Shown here: piece after piece, positions 32,551 to 41,726 of the stretch
Numbering within the stretch: position 1 is the first letter of the stretch
Layout of the letters: each line of letters begins with the position of its first letter
Assembly: GCA_020310875.1 (NCBI GenBank)
Contig: CM035441.1
Coordinates: 85,624,277 to 85,688,276, forward strand
DNA: 64,000 nt
DNA from: Ceratopteris richardii
Lineage: Eukaryota > Streptophyta > Polypodiopsida > Polypodiales > Pteridaceae
Reading direction: 5' to 3'
Notes under the pieces: generated by a model
Databases searched by the model: none
Seen by the model: the letters and a program-made list of their open reading frames with translations, nothing else
What the model was told of the DNA's origin: nothing
Program-made: the position numbers and the translations under genes

Positions 32551-33600
32551 TTCTCCTCTAGGACATACAAGAAAGTTGTAGCTAAGATGGAGGGAATGAA
32601 TGAGATCCTTAGTGTCTCTCCATCAGAGAAACTACTTGATTTCATGGTTCAAGAGGGTTTAACCGTAGATTACTTTCCTAATGCAATGACGATATTCAAC
32701 GCTAAGATTGATTTTGAAAAACTCCTAGAGAAATCAAAAAGTTTTCTTAAGGATGAGTGGGAGAACTTCTTGGGGTTGATCAATGGAAAGATTCTTTCTA
32801 TTTCTCAGAAAACCTATGTCCATCCTCACATCTTTGGGAAGGATCCAATAGATAGGGCAAAAATCACAAGAAAATGCAAAAGGATATCCCCTTTGCTAGG
32901 GAAGCTAGATTTATGCCCAGAGCATGAAAAGGACTGCTGCTTGCTCCCTTTAAACATTTCTTTCTTGATATGGCTGGATCACATCTCAATTGAAAAGGCA
33001 GAAAGTGTTCATGTTGAAGACGAGCCTTTCTTAGAGCTGACACTTGAGGGAAGCTCAAAAACTATGAAAGGTGTCATGGAGATTGTTGAGGAGATCAATC
33101 TCCAAGCAGAAGAACAATAGGTCAAAGGTTTTGATGTGGCCACTTTTAAAGCAGAGACTGCAATAATGGAGCCAACTGAAGAAGTTCAAGTGTCTGAGAA
33201 GTCCCTACTTCTCCCAAATCTACCATTTTACTTTATCTCTGAGAAGGAGTTTATCCCTCTATTTTACATTCAGGAACTTTTCAATCTTAGGGAGAACTAC
33301 TGCCTTGCAGCTATAGCTGAGTCAGAAGAAGTTGCAAGGAGATTCATCAATGAGAAAGGAGAAAGAAAAGACGAATTTTTGCGTCTTGATTTGGATTTGT
33401 CGAGTGAAGAATTCAAAGATTCATCACAAGCTCTTTCAAAATGCTTTGAGAAAGCTATCTCAAAGAAGCCAACACTTGCTGATGAAGAGTTTGATGAGCA
33501 TCAGAAGCAACTTGGAATATACACATTTGGGCGCAGCTATTCGTTCTTGGATGTTGCTGAGGACAAAAAAACCATATGTATTGACTCAAAAGAGCTCATT

Positions 33601-34257
33601 GAGGAGGAAGATGAGGTCAAGGTATGTTGTTTAATATATTCTCATGAATTTTAGGGTTAGGAAATGAGATGTGACCGATGCAACATCTTTAGCTTGTATC
33701 GGTTTTGTCCAAGATCTCCATTTATAAAATGAGAAATCGACCACGACCGATGCAAGCGATTAGGCCCATCAGATATTTTTCGTTGGACCTTATCACTTGC
33801 ATTGGTCGTGTTTGGACTTGAGGAGGAAGATGAGGTCAAGGTATGTAGTTAAATATATTCTCATGAATTTTAGGCTTAGGAAATGAGATGCGACCGATGT
33901 AACATCTTTAGCTTGTATCGGTTTTCTCCAAGATCTCCATTTAAAGTGTCAGAAATCGATCACGACCGATGCAAGCGAAAAGGCCCATCGGATATTTTCC
34001 GTTGGGCCTTATTGCTTGCATCGGTCATGGTTGGACTTGAGGAGGAAGATGATGTCAAGGTATATACTTAAATATATTCTCAAGAATTTTAGGCTTAGGA
34101 AATGAGATGCGACCGATGCAACATCTTTAGCTTGTATCGGTTTTGTCCAAGATCTCCATTTGAAGTGTGAGAAATCGATCATGACCGATGCAAGCGATAA
34201 GGCCCATCGGATATTTTCCGTTGGGCCTTATCGCTTGTGTCGGTCCTTTCTAGGAGT
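33601..34257. repeat. Three tandem 219-bp units: splice-donor block plus palindromes
   Basis: GAGGAGGAAGATGAGGTCAAG followed by GT begins at 33601, 33820 and 34039, an exact period of 219 bp. Each unit repeats the last codons of exon 1, the splice donor, a short inverted repeat (GACCGATGCAACATC...TTGTATCGG), and a full palindrome (33742-33810, 33961-34029, 34181-34246). The array makes up most of the intron of the 32587 gene. Third-unit donors are mutated (GTATAT). Confidence 0.9.
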
Positions 34258-34354
34258 TGCATGCAACATTGATAATAGACATCTGGCTATGCAAGAATTC
34301 ACGTTCTTCAGCAAATATAACATGTTTCTAGGTAGTTTGCAAAGAGATATTGAT

Positions 34355-34422
34355 AACGACCGATGCAAGCAATATCGACCATCTGAATTTCTCTGAAGAC
34401 CCTAATCGCTTGCATCAGTCGG
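34355..34422. repeat. Palindromic repeat, copy 9
   Basis: Left arm AACGACCGATGCAAGCAAT, right arm AATCGCTTGCATCAGTCGG. It lies in the same intron, outside the 219-bp tandem block. Confidence 0.8.
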
Positions 34423-35177
34423 GTCTTTTGCTTTTTGTCCGTTTGTTTCAAGTTACTATTCATGAATCCTATAGTGTGCTTGCACTTCATTTGACCTTGT
34501 TTTTCATTTTTACCACAGTTAACTATATTGGATGAAGACAACTACCTTGGCAGGGGCAGGGGAACAAGAAAAACCATATAAGATAAAGGAAAAGCAAAGG
34601 TGGATATTCATTCAATTATCCACTATCTTCCAAAATTGAACCCAAACACTTTTTGTGTTATTCACAAGCTCTGTAGTGAGGAGCCAGACTTTGCATTGTT
34701 CTCCTTGAGGACTCTATCAAAATACATGGGTTTTACTCCAATACCCTTTAATGCTTTCAGAGTTTTGCTACTTGAAAGAGCAGCTGCATTCAGAATTTTT
34801 GGATATGCCCCAAGACTCAATGCTTCAAAGGCAGGGTACTTTCTTCGTTATTCAAGCTATGCAATGGCTGCAGGGGTGTCAGATTTAAAAAGCATTGTTG
34901 GATACAGAAGAAAAGAGTTCCTCAATAGAGGTGATTTGCCGGAGCCAAGCTCTTTAAAGAGACTCAAGGAATGACTTCATTTTTTCAAACCTCTATTACT
35001 CATCAAAATGTACATATATAGAAATTGCCCAATGTGATATAAGACATTGCAAATTTTTTTGGTGTAACTGATCCAAGTCCTAATATTAATTGTTATTGAT
35101 CCATGATCTGTTCTCTGGTCAAAGTCATCTGATGGTTACATCAATATTTCTTTTCAAAGCTTAATACATCATGAAAT

Positions 35178-36186
35178 TGTTGGAGACCTCTTAATCTCCA
35201 AAGGTTTGATCTATACTGATCTAAGAACACCTCTATATCAGTTATAGATCAAACTTTACACAAATGTTATCTTCATTTATCAAAACTTTCACTATCACTT
35301 CTCTGAGTGAAGAAATTCCTCCTTCAGAAAGTCTGCTTCAGAAATTGACTTCATTACCTGCACATATCTTCAGATTTCTTCAAACTAATGATGCACATAT
35401 CTCCACACTACCTTTGCGCAATCATATCAACCATTAGTTCTTTAAAAGAATCATTAAAAATTTAATTTGATCCTTAAGATCAAAGGTATGTCAGAAACTG
35501 TCTTCCTGAACAAGCGACTTTGACATAGGTAACTTCTAAGGTTGATTTCTCACAGCACAGATCTCGTTTTGCTAAATGCTTTTAGGCATAGCTTCCTTAC
35601 CTTCTAACTCAAATTTTGAATGCTCAGTTATCAAAAACTTTACACTGTACACTGAGATCTAAGCAAAACATTGACACGAAAAAGTGTGCGACTCTGAGAA
35701 GTCTTTTTGCAGACTTTACATACAAATGTTCCTATTGATCATACTCACAACATGAAAGGAATTATATCATGAAACTTTTAACATAGCTTCATTAACTTCC
35801 AAATTAGATACAAAAATATTTCTGATCCACATGATCAGACTGAGAGAAATCTGAGAAAGACCCGATGCTAAATCGTGAAGATGACTCTCTACACACCTAC
35901 CTTAATGACACTTGGCTTCTAATGACTCTCTCTCATATTTCTTTACATCATTGACTTATATACATATGGCTCTAGACTTATCCCATGTCTATTACATTAT
36001 TCCTTATCATCCTAAGGATTATCTATACTCAAATTACAAGAATTTCCAACTGTAATATACATATGTATACAAGCTTCACTTCTGAGATCTCTTCACTTTC
36101 TCAAGTGACTTCTTGAACTTCAATCTGATTATAGACTTACTTCAAACTCTTTGTAATCATCAATTTGTGATTTTTCTGTTCCAACA
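35178..36186 (-). repeat. 3' LTR of Copia C
   Basis: 1,009 bp. It is collinear with 40600-41584, apart from a segment of about 30 bp near 35,990 that is absent from the other LTR. Confidence 0.95.
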
Positions 36187-36195
36187 GCTCCCCCT
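36187..36195 (-). promoter_or_regulatory. Polypurine tract of Copia C
   Basis: The minus strand reads AGGGGGAGC directly before the 3' LTR. Confidence 0.8.
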
Positions 36196-36365
36196 CAATC
36201 ACTAATTGTGATTATTCCATTCTTCTTCACTCCTGCCATCTCTTTGAATCTCTGTAACTTAGGTCCATCCAAGCTTTTTGTTAACATATCTACAACTTGT
36301 TCTTTTGTTGGAGTATACAACACTTCAATCTCTTTATCAAGTACCTTTTCCCTCAAGAGATGATA

Positions 36366-36839
36366 CTAAATCTCTATATGCTTAGTCCTGGCATGGAAAA
36401 CAGGGTTAGCTTCCAAATACAATGAACTCATATTATCTCCAAAAATAATTGGAGTACTCTGATATTCAGTTCCAAAACTCTTCAACAAAGTCTTTAACCA
36501 TATTACTTCTTTTGTGGCCTCTACCATTCCTTTATACTCAGCTTCTGTAGATGACAAAGCAATTGTATGTTGCTTCTTTGAGCACCAAGAAACTAATTTA
36601 TCGCCAATATAATAGAGATACCCATGAGTAGATCTTCTATCATCTGAATCACCTGCCCAATCTACATCACTAAACACTTTGATTCTTGTATCAGAAGTAA
36701 ATCCATAATACAGACCTTCACTTAAAGTTCCTTTGATATATCTGAGTACCCTTCGAGCTGCAATCCAATGAGTCTTCTTTGGACAATGCATAAATTGTGA
36801 TAACACACCTACTGCATATGATAGATCTGGCCTTGTCAA
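36366..36839 (-). pseudogene. Copia C RNase H region
   Basis: TRPDLSYAVGVLSQFMHC opens the frame, followed by RNase H residues VFSDVDWAG and SSTEAEYKG, ending in the conserved FHARTKHIEI, after which the frame stops. A one-base deletion at the YAT/LTRPD junction near 36,842 separates it from the RT part. Between 36,843 and 37,120 the translation is recognisable (EKEFKISDLG, VNHKLRRYGGEEF) but shifted or stopped. Confidence 0.88.
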
Positions 36840-37120
36840 GTAGCATAGATTAAACTACCTACCAAACTCTGATATTTCTTCATGTCATTAAACTCTTCAC
36901 CTCCATACCTTCTCAACTTATGATTTACCTCCAATGGTGTGCTTGAAGGCTTGCAATCCTCCATGTTGAATTAGACCAGAAGATTCTTCAAGTATCTTTC
37001 TTGTGTAACATATACTCCATGTTGAGTATATACAATCTGCATTCCTAAGAAATAAGATAAGTTTCCCAAATCACTTATCTTAAACTCCTTCTCTATTTGT
37101 TTCTTAAGCTAATTGATTCC

Positions 37121-40100
37121 TTAAGCATCTGTACCTGTGACAATAATATCATCAACATAAATACACATGTAAATGTATCCATTTTCACTTGCCTTCACTA
37201 GCAAGCTACTATCTGCCTTTGATGCTTGAAATCCACATTCATTCAAGAACTTAACAAGCCTATAATTCCATGCTCTTGGGGCTTGCTTCAGGCCATACAA
37301 AGCTCTCTTGAGCTTACACACATAATCTGATCCAATTGAATCCATGAAGCCTTCTAGTTGCTCCATGTACACTTCACCTGCAATGTATCCATTCAGAAAT
37401 GCATTCTTCACATCTAACTGTGATAACTTCCATCCTTTACAAGCAGCAATAGCAATCAATGATCTAATTGTAGACATCTTAGCAACATGACTAAAGGTTT
37501 CATCATAATCTACCCCATAAGTTTGGGGATAACCTTTGACCACAAGTCTAGCCTTGTATCTAGACACTTTACCATCTGCAAACTTTTTTGTTTTATACAC
37601 CCACGTACGTCCAATGACTTTCTGCTTCTTTGGTCTTGGCACCAACTCCCATGTTTCATTTTCAAGTAGAGCATCATACTCTTCTTGCATTGCCTTCTCC
37701 CAATTATGTTTACCTTTAGCTTCTTCATATGTGATTGGATCCTCTTCTGTCTTCACAATGTAAGCATAATCTTTTGTTGTTGGAAAAGATGTATCATAAC
37801 TATACCTGATAGGTTCTTTTCTTTCTCTCAAGGACCTTCTGACCTCTGCACTTCTTGAAGTCTCAGCCACATTTGATTTTGGATCAAATCTTGGCCCATC
37901 TTCAACATTATCCTGCAATTTACTTTTATAATCAACATCATCAATATCTCCTTCATACACACTAACTTTTGTCTTCCCTTTCCTTTGTATTTCTTTAACA
38001 TCTGCATAATCATTTGTTGACCCTGTATACCATGTGCTTTGCTCATCAAATGTAACATCTTTGGTAACAAGAAATTGCTTTGTGGATGGACTCCACAATC
38101 TGTAACCCATCTGTCTATCATCATACCCAATAAACACATACTTCTTTGCTTTGGGTTCTAGCTTATATCTCAATTGTGAAGGAACATAAGCATATGCTAA
38201 ACATCCAAATACTTTACAATGATCAAGAGTAGGTCTCTTACCCCACCATGCTTCATAAGGAGTTCTTCCATCCAAAGCTTTACAAGGTAATCTATTCACA
38301 AGGTATGTTGCAGTGTTGATAGCTTCTGCCCATAAGTAATTTGGGCAATTCTTTTCTTTCATCATTGCTCTTGCAAACTCTACAAGAGTTCTATTTCTTC
38401 TTTCTGCAATTCCATTCTGTTGAGGGGAGTACCTGCAAGTTACTTCTCTTTTTATACCCGCATTCCACAAATAATCATCAAACTCTTTAGAGAAACACTC
38501 TCCCCCTCCATCTGATCTCAACCTCTTGAGCTTTTGTCCTGTAATCCTTTCTGCATAAGCATGATAATGCTTGAATGTCTTGAACACTTCTGATTTGTCC
38601 TTGATTACATATAAAGTAATCCATCTGGTTGCATCATCAACAAACAGCACATAATATATGGATCCATTTATGTTATCGTTCCTTGAAGGACCCCATACAT
38701 CTGTATGAACCAATTCAAGCATATTTGAATACTTATATCCTGATTTATTGTATGAACTTTTGTGTGATTTACCTAATTGACAAGCTTCACACTTGTACAC
38801 CATGTGTTGCCCTTCAACTTTTGGCAAACCAAGCACCACATCATTCCTTGACATTTCCTTTATGGCTCTCTCATTGAAATGACCTAGCCTTTTATGCCAT
38901 AGGTCTAACTCAGACATCTTTTGACTTCCATAAGTAAACAAAGCATGTCCCACATTACCTTGGACTTTGAGAGTAAACAACCTTCCTTCCTTTTTACCTG
39001 CAATGATATTTCTATATCCCTGATTTGGATCTTGCACATGAACACCATCATTTGTGAATCTGACTTCATATCCCTTCTCCACAATTTGCCCTACACTTAT
39101 CAAGTTTTTAGGAATAGTAGGAACATAAAGTACCTTGCTCAAGAGTGTACTTCCACTCTTTGTCTTCATTGATCCAATGCTCTCCACTTTATGCTTGGTA
39201 TTGTCACCTGTTTGAACTATATGTCCATTCATCTTTGCTTCCATATCAGTCATCAATGATATATTGCCACTCAGATGATTGCTACATCCTGAGTCAATAT
39301 AAAATACCCTTTGATCTTCTGCTACTGCTTCATGAGTTGCATTCAAGATGAGAGTCATGTCATCCTTCTGATCTGATGCATAATTATAATAATTGTTGTT
39401 GTAGGACTGAGATTGAAAACTTCTTCCACCTCCTCTAGTATATGATGTCCTACCACCTCTTCCTCTGAAGTTGCCTCTTTGGTTTCTGCCTCCTCTACCT
39501 CTTTGATTAAAATTCTGATTATTGCTTCCACCATTTTGATTGTTATACCGACAATCATTTGCCAAATGATTGGTTTTGCCACAAATCCAACAAGCTTTAG
39601 TATTATCTTTGCTCTTACCTCCTCTTCCTTTACCTCTGAAGTTCATCTTCCCTTTTGTAAAGTTAGCTTGACTTGAAGATCCTTCATCATCAGTTAATTG
39701 CTTCCCTTTGCCATTCTTTTTCTTGTCCTTGGAGTACATAGCTTGATTTGCACTCCTATCATTATCTCCCTTAATGTTCTGCTCAAAAGTTAGCATGTGT
39801 CCTAGCAATTGATTAAGATCAGGAGTAAAGTGATCTAATGACAATTCTATGGACAATATGAAAGGCTTCCACTTCTCATCTCCTCTCAGACCTGTAAGTA
39901 TTTGCCTTACCAACTTATCCTCTTCAATGTCTTCATCTACTGCTCCCAAGCTATCTGCAATATTCTTCATCCTTGCCACATAATCAGAAATTGATTGTGA
40001 GCTCTTCTTCTTGAAGGTTGTAAACTCTGCCCATAATGAAGACTTCCTTGACTTCGTTGTATTTTGGAAATGATCTTCCAAAGCATTCCACACATCTGTT

Positions 40101-40369
40101 GCACTTTCTAATCCTCTGATGTGAGGTAGAAGATAATCATTTACAGCCATGTAAATGATGCTCCTAGCTTGAGCATCCTTTCTCATCCAATTCTTCAAAC
40201 CTGCAGGTTCCTCCCTAGTTGGAACACTAGGATCTTCAAACTCAGGCTTTTCTTCTTCTCCTGTAATGAATGCCATCAAATCTTTGCTCATGAGGTGTGC
40301 CTCCATCCTCATGGACCAAACTGGATAGTTCTCCCTATCTAGCTTATCAATCTGCAAGCTTTCTCCCAT
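37121..40369 (-). CDS. Copia C gag-pol (1,082 aa): gag, protease, integrase, RT N-terminal part
   Basis: It starts MGESLQIDKLDRENYPVW. The UBN2-type gag spans about residues 1-200, and the CCHC knuckle CWICGKTNHLANDC is near 260. A G/R/N-rich stretch follows, then protease FYIDSGCSNHLSG near 355. Pre-integrase is HKRLGHF. The integrase core has D in LVHTDVWGP (about 549), D in LRSDGGGECFS (about 615; the usual Y is C) and E in GIAERRNRT (about 653). The RT reaches the catalytic YVDDIIVTG near 1,070, and a stop follows at once (GTDA-stop), where the family continues. It is thus a long open frame truncated inside RT, with RNase H downstream in another frame. Confidence 0.94.
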   Translation of the reverse strand: MGESLQIDKLDRENYPVWSMRMEAHLMSKDLMAFITGEEEKPEFEDPSVPTREEPAGLKNWMRKDAQARSIIYMAVNDYLLPHIRGLESATDVWNALEDHFQNTTKSRKSSLWAEFTTFKKKSSQSISDYVARMKNIADSLGAVDEDIEEDKLVRQILTGLRGDEKWKPFILSIELSLDHFTPDLNQLLGHMLTFEQNIKGDNDRSANQAMYSKDKKKNGKGKQLTDDEGSSSQANFTKGKMNFRGKGRGGKSKDNTKACWICGKTNHLANDCRYNNQNGGSNNQNFNQRGRGGRNQRGNFRGRGGRTSYTRGGGRSFQSQSYNNNYYNYASDQKDDMTLILNATHEAVAEDQRVFYIDSGCSNHLSGNISLMTDMEAKMNGHIVQTGDNTKHKVESIGSMKTKSGSTLLSKVLYVPTIPKNLISVGQIVEKGYEVRFTNDGVHVQDPNQGYRNIIAGKKEGRLFTLKVQGNVGHALFTYGSQKMSELDLWHKRLGHFNERAIKEMSRNDVVLGLPKVEGQHMVYKCEACQLGKSHKSSYNKSGYKYSNMLELVHTDVWGPSRNDNINGSIYYVLFVDDATRWITLYVIKDKSEVFKTFKHYHAYAERITGQKLKRLRSDGGGECFSKEFDDYLWNAGIKREVTCRYSPQQNGIAERRNRTLVEFARAMMKEKNCPNYLWAEAINTATYLVNRLPCKALDGRTPYEAWWGKRPTLDHCKVFGCLAYAYVPSQLRYKLEPKAKKYVFIGYDDRQMGYRLWSPSTKQFLVTKDVTFDEQSTWYTGSTNDYADVKEIQRKGKTKVSVYEGDIDDVDYKSKLQDNVEDGPRFDPKSNVAETSRSAEVRRSLRERKEPIRYSYDTSFPTTKDYAYIVKTEEDPITYEEAKGKHNWEKAMQEEYDALLENETWELVPRPKKQKVIGRTWVYKTKKFADGKVSRYKARLVVKGYPQTYGVDYDETFSHVAKMSTIRSLIAIAACKGWKLSQLDVKNAFLNGYIAGEVYMEQLEGFMDSIGSDYVCKLKRALYGLKQAPRAWNYRLVKFLNECGFQASKADSSLLVKASENGYIYMCIYVDDIIVTGTDA

Positions 40370-40586
40370 CTTTGATCTTTTGTGTCTGCAATTACTATGA
40401 TTTATGATAATAGAGCGTACCTTTGATATGAAGCTTTAATCCTTCTTGATCCTTCAAACTCGTGCTTTGTACTTCTGCAGGTTATCTCCAAGAATTTGGC
40501 TTTGTCCACCTTCAATTAGAAGGAACTTCAATATCTTCCACAATCGGGACTTCCAATGCCTTTACTTCACTTGTATTGCACCTTCA

Positions 40587-40598
40587 GCTCTTATACCA
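40587..40598 (-). promoter_or_regulatory. Primer binding site of Copia C
   Basis: The minus strand reads TGGTATAAGAGC just after the 5' LTR. It is the initiator tRNA-Met complement with one mismatch. Confidence 0.8.
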
Positions 40599-40599
40599 C

Positions 40600-41584
40600 T
40601 GTTGGAGACCTCTTAATCTCCAAAGGTTTGATCTATACTGATCTAAGAACACCTCTATATCAGTTATGGATCAAACTTTACACAAATGTTATCTTCATTT
40701 ATCAAAACTTTCACTATCACTTCTCTGAGTGAAGAAATTCCTCCTTCAGAAAGTCTGCTTCAGAAATTGACTTCATTACCTGCACATATCTTCAGATTTC
40801 TTCAAACTAATGATGCACATATCTCCACACTACCTTTGCACAATCATATCAACCATTAGTTCTTCAAAAAAATCATTAAAACTTTAATTTGATCCTTAAG
40901 ATCAAAGGTATGTAAGAAACTGTCTTCCTGAACAAGCAACTTTGACATAGGTAACTTCTAAGGTTGATTTCTCACAGCACAGATCCCGTTTTGCTAAATG
41001 CTTTTAGCCATGGCTTCCTTACCTTCTAACTTAAATTTTGAATGCTCAGTCATCAGAAACTTTACACTGTACACTGAGATCTAAGCAAAACATTGACACG
41101 AAAAAGTGTGCGACTCTGAGAAGTCTTTCTGCAGACTTTACATACAAATGTTCCTATTGATCATACTCACAACATGAAAGGAATTAGATCATGAAACTTT
41201 TAACATAGCTTCACTAACTTCCAAATTAGATGTGTACAAAAGGATTTCTGATCCAGATGATCAGACTGAGAGAAATCTGAGAAAGACCCGACGCTAACTC
41301 GTGAAGATGACTCTCTACACACCTACCTTAATGACACTTGGCTTCTAATGACTCTCTCTCATATTTCTTTACATCATTGAATTATATACATATGGCTCTA
41401 GACTTATCCCACGTCTTTATCTATACTCAAATTACAAGAATTTCCAACTGTAATATACATATGTATACAAGCTTCACTTATGAGATCTCTTCACTTTCTC
41501 AAGTGACTTCTTGAACTTCAATCTGATTATAGACTTACTTCAAACTCTTTGTAATCATCAATTTGTGATTGTTCTGTTCCAACA
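40600..41584 (-). repeat. 5' LTR of Copia C
   Basis: 985 bp, preceded on its outer side by the target duplication GAAAT. Confidence 0.95.
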
Positions 41585-41726
41585 GAAATGTACATAGATG
41601 ACATCTGTATTTCTCAAAGAAATAAAAGACATTGCAAATATTAAAGCTCTGTTTGAAATGTAGTCTTTTTCATTTTGTGATATTGATACATGATGATTTT
41701 GTCTGGTGATAGTCATATTCTTCTGA

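Larger units (their letters stand above)
32587..34974 (+). pseudogene. Unrecognised two-exon gene with two in-frame stops
   Basis: Not recognised. Exon 1 (32587-33621) starts MEGMNEILSVSPSEKLLDF and ends EEEDEVK before a canonical AAG|GTATGT donor. A TAG at 33118-33120 interrupts the frame, and coding resumes directly (VKGFDVATFKAE). The intron 33622-34518 ends with a strong pyrimidine-rich acceptor (TTTTACCACAG). Exon 2 (34519-34974) continues in phase, has a TAA at 34579-34581, then reads VDIHSIIHYLPKLNPNTF to the stop at 34972-34974. The protein would be about 495 residues, mixed charged, with no signal peptide or membrane helix. It is divergent from the H3-tail/Ulp1 gene and convergent with the transposase-like gene, which suggests it is part of the same element. 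Confidence 0.55.
35178..41584 (-). mobile_element. Copia LTR retrotransposon C
   Basis: Minus-strand element. Its LTRs at 40600-41584 (5') and 35178-36186 (3') read TGTTGGAACA...GGTCTCCAACA in element orientation. The 5-bp target duplication GAAAT is at 35173-35177 and 41585-41589. PBS and polypurine tract are in place. Its proteins closely resemble Copia A (same family), and the LTR ends are related. It is inserted at the tail-to-tail junction of the transposase-like gene and the 32587 gene. Confidence 0.96.

Noticed and set aside
31556-34422. Regularly spaced palindromes as a CRISPR-like array
   Set aside because: The copies are long, imperfect and unevenly spaced, in plant DNA with spliced genes; no cas-like gene and no unique spacers.
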